Below, piece by piece: positions 1 to 8,733 of a stretch of 64,000 bases of DNA (the stretch's first letter is position 1; every line of letters starts with the position of its first letter). Position numbers and translations under genes: made by a program. The notes under the pieces are model-generated. The model did not search any database and was not told the DNA's origin. It saw nothing but the letters and a program-made list of their open reading frames with translations. Source of the stretch: Nonomuraea endophytica (GTDB taxonomy: Bacteria; Actinomycetota; Actinomycetes; Streptosporangiales; Streptosporangiaceae); assembly GCF_014203235.1 (NCBI RefSeq), contig NZ_JACHIN010000001.1, forward strand, positions 434,001-498,000, read 5' to 3'.

Positions 1-542
1 CAGAACTTGCGGACCTCGGGCATGCCCGGGTTGTAGTAGAGCTTGCCGCCGAACGGCAGGATCCAGTCGGGGTTCTTGCGGCCGGGGTGGTCGGGGTGGA
101 GCTTGGCCGGGTCGGGCTGCATCGAGACCCGGTAGGGGTTGAACCACGCGTGGAAGGCCAGGCCGCGCTTGTGGGTCTCCTCGACCGCGAAGCCGAGCGG
201 GTCGTAGCCCGGGTCCTGCCCCTGGACCCCGGTGAGCCACTCCGACCACGGCTCGAACGGCGACGGCCAGAACGCGTCCGCCGTGGGCCGGATCTGCACG
301 AACACCGAGTTGAGCTTGCGCTCGACGGCCAGATCGAGCCAGGCCAGGTATTCGGCCTTCTGCTCCTCGACCGACAGCCCCTTCTTCGAGGGCCAGTTGA
401 TGTTGACCACGGAGGCGATCCACATGCCGCGCATCTGACGCAACGGCGGCACGTAGTCGGCCGCGGCGAAGGCGGGCAGGGGGACGACGGAGGCTGCGGC
501 GGCGAGGGCGAGACCCTTGAAAACGGTCCGTCTGCTGGGCAT
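1..542 (-). CDS. Secreted GHL10-type glycoside hydrolase, 3' part beyond window
   Basis: About 180 N-terminal residues are visible; the gene runs off the left edge. It opens with a twin-arginine motif (SRRTVFKG), an Ala-rich hydrophobic stretch and an AFAAAD cleavage region, so Tat export is likely. The mature part contains RGMWIASVVNINWPS, FVQIRPTADAFWPS and FHAWFNPYRV, which are hallmarks of the GHL10/DUF187 (YngK-like) TIM-barrel hydrolases. The substrate is unknown; a wall polysaccharide or glycan is plausible because the divergent neighbour is a GH3 hexosaminidase with an RpiR regulator. The start codon is 91 bp from the divergent start at 634, so the two genes may share control. Confidence 0.85.
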   Translation of the reverse strand, partial: MPSRRTVFKGLALAAAASVVPLPAFAAADYVPPLRQMRGMWIASVVNINWPSKKGLSVEEQKAEYLAWLDLAVERKLNSVFVQIRPTADAFWPSPFEPWSEWLTGVQGQDPGYDPLGFAVEETHKRGLAFHAWFNPYRVSMQPDPAKLHPDHPGRKNPDWILPFGGKLYYNPGMPEVRKF

Positions 543-596
543 TTGGGGGGTGGCCTCTCGGGAAGTGGTTGTGTCTGGGGCGACGATGACAGAAAA

Positions 597-626
597 TTAC
601 CTTCAGATCAACGATTGTGAAGGAAA
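597..626. promoter_or_regulatory. Candidate operator: inverted repeat in the GH3 leader
   Basis: TTACCTTCA (597-605) and TGAAGGAAA (618-626) form an 8-of-9 inverted repeat with a 12-bp spacer. The right arm overlaps the ribosome-binding sequence of the GH3 gene (AAGGAA, 8-9 bases before ATG 634). A dyad masking the RBS in the leader of a gene coupled to an RpiR regulator suggests an RpiR operator or a translational hairpin. This is inference from position only. Confidence 0.4.
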
Positions 627-633
627 ATGCCGT

Positions 634-2049
634 ATGTCGCCTGACCTCCACCGACTCGCCATGGCCGTGCTCCAGCCTGGCTTCGAGGGGACCACCGCCC
701 CCGACTGGCTGCGCAGGGCGCTCGGCGAGGGATTGGGGGGCGCCGTACTGTTCGCCCGCAACCTCCCGAGCGAACACCTCATCCCCCAGATCCGCGCCGA
801 GAACCCCGACACCGTGATCGCCGTCGACGAGGAAGGCGGCGTCGTCACCCGCTTCGAGGCCAGGTCGGGCAGCTCCTTCCCCGGCAACCGCGCGCTCGGC
901 GTGGCCGACGACGAGGCCCTCACCGAGCGGGTCGGCAGGCAGATCGGCCGCATGCTGGCCGAGGCCGACGTCACCCTCGACTACGCGCCCTCCGTCGACG
1001 TCAACGCCAACCCCGCCAACCCGGTCATCGGCGTCCGCTCCTTCGGCCCCACCTCCGGCCTGGTGTCCCGGCACGCCGTCGCCTACATCCGCGGCCTCCA
1101 GAGCGCAGGGGTGGCCGCCTGCGCCAAGCACTTCCCCGGCCACGGCGACACCATCACCGACTCCCACCTGGCGCTGCCCACCGTGCACGCCACCGTGGAG
1201 GAGCTGTGGGAGCGCGACCTGCCGCCGTTCCGCGCGGCGATCGACGCCGGGGTGCGCTCGGTCATGTGCGGCCACCTGCTGGTGCCCGCCCTGGACCCGT
1301 CGCTGCCGGCGACGCTGAGCCGTACCGTGCTGACGGGGTTGCTGCGCGAGGAGCTCGGCTTCGACGGCATGCTCGTCACCGACGCGATCGAGATGAAGGC
1401 CGTCGCGGCCCGCTACACGCCCGGCGAGATCGCCGTGCGCGCGCTCGCCGCGGGCGTGGACGCCATCTGCGTCGGCATCACCACCGAGCAGGGTCTGCGC
1501 GAACTGCGCGACGCGATCACGGCCGCCGTGCTCTCGGGCGAGCTGGCCGAGTCGCGCCTGGCGGAAGCGGCCGCGCGGGTGCGCGCGATCGCCGAGTGGT
1601 ACGGCAAGCAGGACCGTTCGGCCGCCGAGGACCCCGGCGTCGGCCTGGAGGCGGCCAGGGCGGCGCTGACCGTCACCGGCGCCGCCACGCTGGCCGGTGC
1701 GCCGCTCGTCGTCGAGGTCAACACGCGGCTCAACCAGGCCGTCGACCCCTCGACGCCGACCGGGCTGACCGCGGCGCTGGCGGCCAGGCTGCCCGGCACC
1801 GAGCGGGTCGTGATGGCCGCCGAGGGCGAGTTGCCCGCCTTCGACGAACGGCCCGTGGTGCTCGTGGTGCACGACTCGGCGCGGCACGCCTGGGTCAGGG
1901 AGCGGATCGCGCAGGCCGTGCGGGTGCGCCCGGACGCGGTCGTCGTGGACACCGGCATTCCCGGCGAGCCGGCGGGCGCCGCGTTCGTCGCGACCAACGG
2001 GCTCTCACGCGTCTCGGCCGAGGCCGCGGCGGAATGGCTCACCACGTGA
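634..2049 (+). CDS. Beta-N-acetylhexosaminidase, GH3 (NagZ-like)
   Basis: This 471-residue cytoplasmic-looking protein has the GH3 NagZ signature KHFPGHGDTITDSH at residues 165-178, with the Asp176/His178 dyad expected to act as acid/base. The nucleophile Asp250 lies in LVTDAIEMKA. It would remove terminal N-acetylglucosamine-type sugars, for example from muropeptides. It is longer than the roughly 340-residue E. coli NagZ and carries an extra C-terminal alpha/beta region typical of longer bacterial GH3 hexosaminidases. I chose ATG 634 for its AAGGAA ribosome site; an upstream in-frame ATG at 586 lacks one. The stop codon overlaps the start of the RpiR regulator, indicating translational coupling. 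Confidence 0.9.
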   Translation: MSPDLHRLAMAVLQPGFEGTTAPDWLRRALGEGLGGAVLFARNLPSEHLIPQIRAENPDTVIAVDEEGGVVTRFEARSGSSFPGNRALGVADDEALTERVGRQIGRMLAEADVTLDYAPSVDVNANPANPVIGVRSFGPTSGLVSRHAVAYIRGLQSAGVAACAKHFPGHGDTITDSHLALPTVHATVEELWERDLPPFRAAIDAGVRSVMCGHLLVPALDPSLPATLSRTVLTGLLREELGFDGMLVTDAIEMKAVAARYTPGEIAVRALAAGVDAICVGITTEQGLRELRDAITAAVLSGELAESRLAEAAARVRAIAEWYGKQDRSAAEDPGVGLEAARAALTVTGAATLAGAPLVVEVNTRLNQAVDPSTPTGLTAALAARLPGTERVVMAAEGELPAFDERPVVLVVHDSARHAWVRERIAQAVRVRPDAVVVDTGIPGEPAGAAFVATNGLSRVSAEAAAEWLTT

Positions 2050-2903
2050 GCGAGCCGGCCAACCCGGTGGCGGCGGTGCGGGCCGTACTGCCGTCGCTGA
2101 CCCCCGCCGCGCAGGCCATCGCCCGGATCATCCTCGACGATCCGGGCCTGGTGGTCAGGAGCACGATCACGGAGTTCAGCGCGGTCTCCGGCACCAGCGA
2201 GGCGACGATCGTGCGCACCGCCCGCGCGCTGGGCTTCGCCGGTTACTCGCAGATGCGCTTCGCGCTGGCCGCCGCGGTGGCCAAGGAGCCCGAGCGGCTG
2301 GTGCCCGGCGACCTGGGCCCCGACGACCCGCTGACCGACGTGATCGCCAAGGTGGCCAGGGCCGAGTACGAGGCGCTGGCCGACACCGCGGCCCAGCTCG
2401 ACCCCGACCAGCTCGACGAGGTCGTGGCGGCCATCGTCAGGGCCCGCCGCGTGGACGTGTACGGCGTGGCCGCCTCCGGCCTGGTCGCCACCGACATGTC
2501 GCAGAAGCTCCTGCGCATAGGCCTGTCCACCCACCCGTTCTGCGACGCCCACCTGGCGCTGACCAGCGCGGCCCTGCTGCGCGAGAACGACGTGGTGGTG
2601 GCGATCAGCTGCAGCGGCGAGACCCCGGACGTGCTGGTCCCGGCGAAGACCGCGAAGGACGCCGGCGCCACGCTCGTGGCCATCACCAACAACCCGCGCT
2701 CGTCCCTGGCCCACCTGGCCGAGCACACGCTGGTCTCGGCCGGTCGCGAGACCGCGTTCCGGCCGGGCGCGCTGGCCAGCCGGATCAGCCAGCTGCTCAT
2801 CGTGGACTGCATCTTCGTCGGCCTGGCCCAGCGCACCTACGAGACCGCCGACGCCGCCATCCGCGCCACGCGGGAGGCCACCGACCGCTACCAGGGCCGC
2901 TAA
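2046..2903 (+). CDS. RpiR/MurR-family sugar-phosphate regulator (HTH + SIS)
   Basis: The 285-residue protein has an N-terminal HTH_6 domain (about 1-78; ISGTSEATIVRTARALGF-like helices) and a C-terminal SIS domain (about 120-255) with the phosphosugar-binding segment AISCSGETPDVL. RpiR/MurR proteins bind amino-sugar phosphates such as MurNAc-6-P or GlcNAc-6-P and control their catabolic genes. The GTG start at 2046 sits in a GTGA overlap with the GH3 stop; an alternative ATG at 2034 is possible. Pairing with a NagZ-type enzyme supports control of cell-wall sugar recycling. Its 3' end overlaps the convergent Lrp-family gene by 4 bp. Confidence 0.9.
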   Translation: MSEPANPVAAVRAVLPSLTPAAQAIARIILDDPGLVVRSTITEFSAVSGTSEATIVRTARALGFAGYSQMRFALAAAVAKEPERLVPGDLGPDDPLTDVIAKVARAEYEALADTAAQLDPDQLDEVVAAIVRARRVDVYGVAASGLVATDMSQKLLRIGLSTHPFCDAHLALTSAALLRENDVVVAISCSGETPDVLVPAKTAKDAGATLVAITNNPRSSLAHLAEHTLVSAGRETAFRPGALASRISQLLIVDCIFVGLAQRTYETADAAIRATREATDRYQGR

Positions 2904-3349
2904 CGCCGGGGGTTCGGGCCCCGGTAGGGCAGGGTCTGGCTGTAGACGAGGTTGGTGTTGGCGCTGCCGAACTCGGCCAGGTCGTTGACGATCTCTTCAA
3001 GGTGCGCCATCGAGGAGGCGGCGACCTTCATCACGTAGCAGTCGTCGCCCGTGGTGCGCAGGCACTCCAGGATCTCCGGGCGCCGGCCGAGCAGCCGGTG
3101 CAGGGGCTCGTGATGGCTGCCCGGGTACTTCAGGCGCACGATGGCGAGGACCGCGTAGCCGACCGCCGCGAGGTCGACCGCGGCGGAGTAGCCGGTGATC
3201 ACGCCGGTCGACTCCAGGCGCCTGACCCGCTCGGTGGTGGCCGAGGCGCTCAGGCTGACCCGCCGGCCCAGCTCGGACAGCGGGATGCGCCCGTCACGCT
3301 GGAGCTCGGACAGGATCGCCCAGTCGGTGGCGTCGAGATTCACGGCCAT
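2900..3349 (-). CDS. Lrp/AsnC-family transcriptional regulator
   Basis: The 149-residue product has the two-part Lrp layout: an N-terminal winged helix (LDATDWAILSELQRDGRIPLSELGRR, recognition helix near residues 30-50) and a C-terminal RAM/AsnC ligand domain (from about 70) containing LECLRTTGDDCYVMKVAA. Such proteins sense amino acids and assemble as octamers. It starts at ATG 3349, diverges from the F420-type oxidoreductase gene, and converges with the RpiR gene, sharing 4 bp at their 3' ends. The target genes are unknown; the divergent oxidoreductase-deaminase pair is a natural candidate. Confidence 0.93.
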   Translation of the reverse strand: MAVNLDATDWAILSELQRDGRIPLSELGRRVSLSASATTERVRRLESTGVITGYSAAVDLAAVGYAVLAIVRLKYPGSHHEPLHRLLGRRPEILECLRTTGDDCYVMKVAASSMAHLEEIVNDLAEFGSANTNLVYSQTLPYRGPNPRR

Positions 3350-3368
3350 GGGACCAAAATACCGGCGG

Positions 3369-3391
3369 ATTCCCGGCGATCGGCCGGGTAT
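3369..3391. promoter_or_regulatory. Candidate Lrp-type operator (inverted repeat)
   Basis: In the 93-bp gap between the divergent lrp-like and oxidoreductase genes, CCCGGC and GCCGGG form a perfect 6-bp inverted repeat around GATCG. Flanking bases extend it to 8 of 9 per arm. Autoregulatory dyads are normal in front of Lrp/AsnC genes. In DNA this GC-rich a short dyad can arise by chance. Confidence 0.3.
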
Positions 3392-3442
3392 CCCGTTGGC
3401 TCGGCCTTCCGGCCCCAGGTCGCCCGTGGATAGCCTGATCAG

Positions 3443-4285
3443 GTGGAACTTGGCGTTAACGTCCCCAATTTCGGGCCCGGCACCGATCCGGCCACTCTGC
3501 GGCGGTGGGCGCAGACCGTCGAGGGGCTCGGTTACGGGCTGCTCATGGTCTCCGACCACGTGGCCATTACCCCCGACGTGGCCGCGCAGTATCCCGCGCC
3601 CTTCTACGAGCCCTTCACCACGCTGTCCTGGCTGGCCGGGGTGACCGAGCGGGTCAGGCTCGGCACCACTGTGCTCATCGTGCCCTACCGCCATCCGCTG
3701 CTGGTCGCCCGGATGGCGGCCAACCTCGACCGGCTCAGCGGCGGGCGGTTCGTGCTGGGTGTGGGCTCCGGGTGGGCCCGGCAGGAGTTCGAGGCGCTCG
3801 GCGTGCCGTACCAGGCGCGAGGAAAGCTGACCGACGAGCACCTGCGGACCATCCGCGCTGCGTGGGCCGACACCGGCGACTACGGCGAGGGGGACATCCC
3901 GATCTGGGTGGGCGGCAGCGCCGACGCGGCGCTGCGCCGGGCGGTCCTGCTCGGCGAGGCCTGGCACCCGCTGCGGCTCACCCCGGCCGTGCTGCGCGAG
4001 CGCCTGACGCGGCTGCGCGAGCTCGCCGACGAGCTGGAACGGCCGGCGCCCGCGCTGGCCCCGCGCATCGTCCTGCGGCTGACCGACTCCCCCGAGACCG
4101 GCCAGGACCGCCCGGCGGGCGTCGGCACGATCGGCCAGATCCTCGGCGACCTGGAGGAGCTACGCTCGCTCGGCGCCCAGAGCGTCCTGCTCGACCCGTT
4201 CAACGGCGACCCGGACGAGACCCTTCACCCAGAGGTGGCCTGGCAGGCCCTGGCCACCGTCTCCGCACGATGGGAGCACCTGTGA
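3443..4285 (+). CDS. LLM-class F420-dependent oxidoreductase
   Basis: The 280-residue product is a luciferase-like monooxygenase TIM barrel of the TIGR03619-like F420 group. Visible family motifs are GVNVPNFGPGTD at the N-terminus, GLLMVSDHV, RVRLGTTVLIVPYRHPLLVA, LSGGRFVLGVGSGW and PIWVGGSADAALRRA. Such proteins use reduced coenzyme F420 to act on diverse substrates; the substrate cannot be read here. It starts with GTG 3443 and its stop overlaps the following deaminase gene (GTGA), so the two are co-translated. Confidence 0.88.
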   Translation: MELGVNVPNFGPGTDPATLRRWAQTVEGLGYGLLMVSDHVAITPDVAAQYPAPFYEPFTTLSWLAGVTERVRLGTTVLIVPYRHPLLVARMAANLDRLSGGRFVLGVGSGWARQEFEALGVPYQARGKLTDEHLRTIRAAWADTGDYGEGDIPIWVGGSADAALRRAVLLGEAWHPLRLTPAVLRERLTRLRELADELERPAPALAPRIVLRLTDSPETGQDRPAGVGTIGQILGDLEELRSLGAQSVLLDPFNGDPDETLHPEVAWQALATVSARWEHL

Positions 4286-4704
4286 CACCCGACGAAGAAC
4301 TTCTGCTGCGCCGCGCGATCTCGCTGGCGGCCAAGGGCCGGGCCTCGGGCAACCCGCCCTTCGGCTCGCTGCTGGCCGCGGCCGACGGCACCATCCTGGT
4401 CGAGGACCACAACACCACGATCACCGACGGCGACATCACCGCGCACCCCGAGCTCAAGCTCGCCCGCTGGGCGGCGCGCGAGCTCGACCCGGCCGCCGCG
4501 GCGGCCACCACGATGTACACGAGCTGCCAGCCCTGCGGCATGTGCACCGGCGCGATCGAGCGCTCCGGCCTCGGCCGGGTCGTCTACGCGCTGTCCGGCG
4601 CCCAGCTCGACGGCCTCAAGTCGGTCGTCACCCCGGTGGAGGTGCGCCTGGAGGGCCCGGCGCTGTTCGACGAGGCCCGCGTCCCGGTGGAGGGCTATTA
4701 CTGA
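4282..4704 (+). CDS. Nucleoside/cytosine-type deaminase
   Basis: The 140-residue protein belongs to the zinc-dependent cytidine/deoxycytidylate deaminase fold. The zinc and proton-transfer site is AHPELKLARWA (HPE, in place of the commoner HAE) with the second motif TSCQPCGMCTGAIERSGL (PCxxC). The substrate could be a free base, a nucleoside or a modified purine. GTG 4282 has a GGGAGC ribosome site 5 bases upstream and overlaps the stop of the oxidoreductase gene; ATG 4270 would add four residues. The 3' end overlaps the convergent winged-helix gene by 7 bp. Confidence 0.85.
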   Translation: MTPDEELLLRRAISLAAKGRASGNPPFGSLLAAADGTILVEDHNTTITDGDITAHPELKLARWAARELDPAAAAATTMYTSCQPCGMCTGAIERSGLGRVVYALSGAQLDGLKSVVTPVEVRLEGPALFDEARVPVEGYY

Positions 4705-5762
4705 GCCCGGACGAACTCGCGCAGCCGCCGTGCCTCCTCGGCCACGGCGGCTTCCTCCTCCTCCGACAGCGGGGTCAGCGGCTTCACGACCACGTCCTGC
4801 TGGGCGACCGACCAGGTGCCGCGGACGAAGCCGTCCACCAGGAACATGGGCACGCCGCCTGACGCGCCCTTGGCGAACTGCCTGCGGTGCTCCTCGCTGA
4901 TCACCCGGGTGCGGTCGCGGTGGCCGAGCAGCGCGGTGTCGAAGGCCGGGAGGAATCGCACCGGCACGGGCCGGTCGGGGTCGGCGATCGGCGCGCCGGG
5001 CAGGTCGAACAGGTCCTTGCCGTCCGGCCCCTTGTACACCGCCAGCCTCGGCCGCAGCCGGTCCACGATCTCGCGCAGCCGGGTCACGCCGGCCCAGGCC
5101 TGGATGTCCATCACGGTGGCCGGGCCGTACGCGGCGAGGTAGCGCAGCACCAGCGTCTCCAGCGCCGGTCCCGGCTCCATGGGCCGGCCCGTCCACTCCT
5201 CGGCCAGCGCCATCTCGATGCCGGACGGGCTCCCCCACCGCCCCCAGGCCGCGGCCGGCGGCGTGTGGACCAGCGGCAGCAGCAGCTCCACCGCGTCGGC
5301 CAGCCGCCTGGGCACCGGCACGGGGAAACGCTCGGCGAGCACCTCGGCCAGCGCGCCCCGGGTCAGGCTGCGCCCGGTCAGCGCCGCCCGGCCCGCCTCG
5401 GCCAGCGCGGGCAGGTCGACCCCGGCGATCTCGTCGGCGTAGTAGGGGTGGGTGAGCGCCACCTCCACGATGGGCCGCACGCTCGGCCGCAGCCACGCGA
5501 AGTCGGCGGCGTCGGCCAGGTGCATGGTCCTGCGCACCATCGTCGAGCGCACCACCGTGCGGTCGGCGACCAAGGACTCCAGATCGGCGCGGCGGAAACC
5601 CGCCACCCGCGACCACAACCCGACGTACGGCCAGTTGGGCTCCTGGCCCTGCAACACCACGACGTGCCGGATGACGTCGATCACGGATCTGCCGGTGCGC
5701 TCGGCCAGGAAGTGGCGTTCGAGCAGAGTCCGGTTGAGCTGGCGGAGGGAGAGCGGCGTCAT
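4698..5762 (-). CDS. Winged-helix DNA-binding domain protein (HTH_42 family)
   Basis: The 354-residue product matches the HTH_42/PF06224-type family: LSLRQLNRTLLERHFL at the N-terminus, VVLQGQEPNWPYVGLWSR, RRTMHLADAADFAWLRP, and a C-terminal FLVDGFVRGTWS core. Relatives such as YcaQ/AlkX unhook DNA interstrand crosslinks or alkylated bases, but many members have no assigned role. I prefer ATG 5762 because the family motif begins immediately after it; ATG 5792 would add ten residues. It diverges from the HTH-ABC operon. Confidence 0.82.
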   Translation of the reverse strand: MTPLSLRQLNRTLLERHFLAERTGRSVIDVIRHVVVLQGQEPNWPYVGLWSRVAGFRRADLESLVADRTVVRSTMVRRTMHLADAADFAWLRPSVRPIVEVALTHPYYADEIAGVDLPALAEAGRAALTGRSLTRGALAEVLAERFPVPVPRRLADAVELLLPLVHTPPAAAWGRWGSPSGIEMALAEEWTGRPMEPGPALETLVLRYLAAYGPATVMDIQAWAGVTRLREIVDRLRPRLAVYKGPDGKDLFDLPGAPIADPDRPVPVRFLPAFDTALLGHRDRTRVISEEHRRQFAKGASGGVPMFLVDGFVRGTWSVAQQDVVVKPLTPLSEEEEAAVAEEARRLREFVRAQ

Positions 5763-5826
5763 ATCGCCATTAGTAGCAGCGAAGACCGACATGGGATTGT
5801 CGGGTACCGGTCCTTAGCGTGGAGTC

Positions 5827-6198
5827 ATGCTCATCAGCATCCACGCGCTGGTCCCCCGCGTAGAACGCCAGCACCGGTTGATCGAGGAGCTCAGGGCCAC
5901 CGCGCCCCGGGCGCTCACCGCCGGGTCGCTGGCCCGCCGGCTGGGCGTCAGCGCGCGCACGATCGAGCGCGACCTCGCCGACCTGATGGAGGCCGGGGTG
6001 CCCGTCGTCTCCCAGCGCGGGCCCGGAGGCGGCTACGCCATCGACGCCCGCTCCGTGCTGCCGCCGCTGACCTTCACGCCCGGCGAGGCGTCCGCGCTGG
6101 TCGCCTCGCTGGCCGCGGTCGGTCCGCGTTCCTCGGCCAGTGCGCAGCGGGCTCTGGCCAAGCTCATCGACGCCCTGTGCCGGGACGGCGCCCCATGA
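5827..6198 (+). CDS. Short HTH regulator lacking a WYL domain
   Basis: The 123-residue protein has an N-terminal HTH_11 domain (LTAGSLARRLGVSARTIERDLADLMEAGVPV) followed by QRGPGGGYAIDARSVLPPLTFTPGEASALV. This is the HTH plus linker seen in YafY/DeoR-type HTH-WYL regulators, which usually reach about 320 residues. The sequence stops just after the linker helices, so the ligand-sensing WYL part is missing. Its stop overlaps the ATG of the ABC ATPase (ATGA), suggesting it controls the exporter operon it heads. GGAG lies only two bases before ATG 5827, so initiation may be weak or leaderless. Confidence 0.8.
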   Translation: MLISIHALVPRVERQHRLIEELRATAPRALTAGSLARRLGVSARTIERDLADLMEAGVPVVSQRGPGGGYAIDARSVLPPLTFTPGEASALVASLAAVGPRSSASAQRALAKLIDALCRDGAP

Positions 6199-7109
6199 TC
6201 CGGGTCGAGAACCTCCGCAAGGCCTACCGGGGCGTCGTCGCCCTGGACGGGCTCGACCTGGACGTGGCTGAGGGCTCGATCGCCGCGCTGCTCGGGCCCA
6301 ACGGCGCCGGCAAATCCACCTTGATCAGAATCCTGGCCACGCTCCTGCGGCCGGACTCCGGGCGGGCCGAGGTGGGCGGCAGGTCGGTGACGGCGCAGCC
6401 GTACCAGGTGCGCGCGCTCATCGGGCTGACCGGGCAGTTCACCGCGGTGGACGACCTGCTCACCGGGCACGAGAACCTCGTGCTCGTCGGCCGTCTCTAC
6501 CGGCTGTCCGGTAAGGAGGCCCACCGGCTGGCCGACGAGCTGCTGGGCGCGTTCGAGCTGGGCGGGGTCGCCGGACGCCGGGCGGGCACGTACTCCGGTG
6601 GGATGCGCCGCCGACTCGACCTGGCCGCCGGTCTGATGACCCGGCCGCGCGCGCTCTTCCTCGACGAGCCCACCACCGGGCTCGACCCGCGCTCGCGCCG
6701 CACCCTGTGGTCGGCCATCCGGCGGCTGCCCGAGCAGGGCACCACGATCCTGCTCACCACCCAGTACCTGGAGGAGGCCGACCGCCTGGCCTCCGCCGTC
6801 ACCGTCATCGACCGGGGCAGGGCCATCGCCACCGGCACCCCCGAGCAGCTCAAGGCCCGCGCCGGGGGCGCGCGTGCCGAGGTCGTCCTCGCCGACCCCC
6901 GCCAGGCCCCCACCGCGACCGAGGTCATGAGCAGGTACGGCGCCCGCCCCACCCTGGAAGGCGAGACCGTCACCGTCCCCGTCGCCGAGAGCGCGCTGCC
7001 CGACCTGCTACGCGACCTCGACACCGCCGGAGTGCCCATCACCGGCCTGGCCCTGCGCCGCCCCACCCTCGACGACGCCTTCCTCGCCCTCACCGGAGGC
7101 GACTCGTGA
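6195..7109 (+). CDS. DrrA-type ABC transporter ATP-binding protein
   Basis: The 304-residue protein has all nucleotide-binding motifs: Walker A GPNGAGKST, signature YSGGMRRRLDLAAG, Walker B RALFLDEPTTGLD and switch region LLTTQYLEEAD. The C-terminal LDDAFLALTGG extension is typical of daunorubicin-resistance DrrA subunits. It would power drug or lipid export through the permease encoded next. It is coupled to both neighbours by ATGA and GTGA overlaps, making a three-gene regulator-ATPase-permease operon. The substrate is unknown. Confidence 0.93.
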   Translation: MIRVENLRKAYRGVVALDGLDLDVAEGSIAALLGPNGAGKSTLIRILATLLRPDSGRAEVGGRSVTAQPYQVRALIGLTGQFTAVDDLLTGHENLVLVGRLYRLSGKEAHRLADELLGAFELGGVAGRRAGTYSGGMRRRLDLAAGLMTRPRALFLDEPTTGLDPRSRRTLWSAIRRLPEQGTTILLTTQYLEEADRLASAVTVIDRGRAIATGTPEQLKARAGGARAEVVLADPRQAPTATEVMSRYGARPTLEGETVTVPVAESALPDLLRDLDTAGVPITGLALRRPTLDDAFLALTGGDS

Positions 7110-7891
7110 ACCGGCTGACCGGCCCGCGATGGTGGCTGCGCGACGCCTGGCTGATGGCCGGCCGCAACTCCAGGCGCATCGTGCGCGCCCCCGGCCTGCT
7201 GCTCATGTACGCGCTGATCCAGCCCGTCGTCTTCATCCTGCTGTTCGCCTACGTCTTCGGCGGCGCGATCAAGGTGCCCGGCGGCGACTACGTGCAGGCG
7301 CTCATCCCGGCCGTCTTCGTGCAGATGATCCTGTTCAGCTCGATCGGCGCGGTCGCCGTCGGCCTGGCCGAGGACATGAGCCGAGGCGTCATGGACCGCT
7401 TCCGCTCGCTGCCCATGACCCGCTCGTCGGTGCTGCTCGGCCGCATCGCATCCGAGGTGCTGCGCAGCGCCATCACGCTGGCCGTCATGCTCGGCTGCGG
7501 GCTGCTGGTCGGCTTCCGCTTCCACGGCTCGCCCGGCCTGATCGCGGCGGGGTTCGGGCTGCTGCTGGCGTTCGGCTTCGCCTTCTCCTGGGTGGCTGCG
7601 TGGATCGGGCTGATGGCCAGGAGCGGGGAGGCGGCCCAGGGCTTGGGGCTGGTCTGGGTGCTGCCGTTCACCTTCGTCAGCTCGGCGTTCGTGCCGACCG
7701 CCACGATGCCGGGCCCGGTGCGCGCCTTCGCCGACCACAGCCCGGTCACCGCGATGATCGACACGCTCCGCGCCTGGTTCTCCGGCCGGGACGCGGGCGA
7801 CGCCGCCCTGGTCACCGCGGTCTGGACGCTCGCCCTGACCGCGGTCTTCATGACCCTGGCCGTGCTACGGCTGCGCCGTACGTCCAGCTGA
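7106..7891 (+). CDS. DrrB-type ABC-2 permease
   Basis: The 261-residue integral membrane protein has about six hydrophobic segments (for example [53 protein letters not shown] and a C-terminal helix). The ABC-2 motif [23 protein letters not shown] is present, along with [26 protein letters not shown]. It pairs with the upstream DrrA-like ATPase for export of a hydrophobic compound. It starts with GTG 7106 inside the ATPase stop. Its last 27 bp overlap the convergent folD gene. Confidence 0.92.
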   Translation: MNRLTGPRWWLRDAWLMAGRNSRRIVRAPGLLLMYALIQPVVFILLFAYVFGGAIKVPGGDYVQALIPAVFVQMILFSSIGAVAVGLAEDMSRGVMDRFRSLPMTRSSVLLGRIASEVLRSAITLAVMLGCGLLVGFRFHGSPGLIAAGFGLLLAFGFAFSWVAAWIGLMARSGEAAQGLGLVWVLPFTFVSSAFVPTATMPGPVRAFADHSPVTAMIDTLRAWFSGRDAGDAALVTAVWTLALTAVFMTLAVLRLRRTSS

Positions 7892-8719
7892 TTCCACGAC
7901 GTTGGACAGCAGGAGGGCACGCGTCATCGGGCCCACGCCGCCCGGGTTGGGGGTCAGGAAACCGGCCACCTCGGCGACGTCGGGGGCGACGTCTCCGGCG
8001 ATCTTGCCGTCGACGCGGGAGACGCCCACGTCGAGGACGGCAGCGCCCGGCTTCACCATGTCGGCGGTGATCAGCCCGGGTACGCCAGCCGCGGCCACCA
8101 CGATGTCGGCCCTTCTGACGTGCCCGGCCAGGTCCTGGGTGCCGGTGTGGCAGAGGGTGACGGTGGCGTTCTCGCTCCTGCGGGTCAGGAGCAGGCCGAG
8201 CGAGCGGCCCACGGTGATGCCTCGGCCCACCACGCAGACGTCGGCGCCCTTCAGCGGGACGCCGTACTCCTGCAGGAGCAGCACGATGCCGTGCGGGGTG
8301 CAGGGCAGCGGCGCGTCGACCATGTGGACCAGGCGGCCCAGATTGACGGGGTGCAGGCCGTCGGCGTCCTTGGCGGGGTCCATGCGCTCCAGCAGCGCCA
8401 TGGTGTCCAGGTGCTTCGGCAGCGGGAGCTGGACGATGTAACCGGTGCACTCGGGCGCGGCGTTGAGCTCGTCGATGGCCGACGCCACCTCGGCCTGCGT
8501 GGCCGTGGCCGGCAGGTCGACGCGGATCGAGGTGATGCCGATCTCCTCGGAGTCGCGGTGCTTGCCCGCGACGTAGATCTGGCTGCCGGGGTCCTCGCCC
8601 ACCAGGACGGTGCCGAGTCCGGGGGTGATGCCCCGGTCCTTCAGGGCGGCCACCTTGGCCGCCAGATCCGCCTTGATCTTCGCGGCGGTGGCCTTGCCGT
8701 CGAGTTTCACTGCCGTCAT
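7865..8719 (-). CDS. folD: Methylenetetrahydrofolate dehydrogenase/cyclohydrolase FolD
   Basis: The 284-residue bifunctional enzyme interconverts 5,10-methylene-THF and 10-formyl-THF in one-carbon metabolism. Family motifs are [12 protein letters not shown] (catalytic Lys), [25 protein letters not shown], the NADP site [11 protein letters not shown] and the C-terminal [11 protein letters not shown]. Length and motif order are normal. The start is ATG 8719. A convergent overlap with the permease gene covers 27 bp. The LacI-family gene lies 14 bp upstream in the same direction, so read-through from it is possible. Confidence 0.96.
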   Translation of the reverse strand: MTAVKLDGKATAAKIKADLAAKVAALKDRGITPGLGTVLVGEDPGSQIYVAGKHRDSEEIGITSIRVDLPATATQAEVASAIDELNAAPECTGYIVQLPLPKHLDTMALLERMDPAKDADGLHPVNLGRLVHMVDAPLPCTPHGIVLLLQEYGVPLKGADVCVVGRGITVGRSLGLLLTRRSENATVTLCHTGTQDLAGHVRRADIVVAAAGVPGLITADMVKPGAAVLDVGVSRVDGKIAGDVAPDVAEVAGFLTPNPGGVGPMTRALLLSNVVESAGRTAQP

Positions 8720-8733
8720 GGCACGCCATCCTG

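Noticed and set aside
1206..2033. Long upstream extension of the RpiR frame
   Set aside because: It runs inside the GH3 gene in another frame with low-complexity Arg/Ala composition; the regulator starts at 2034-2046.
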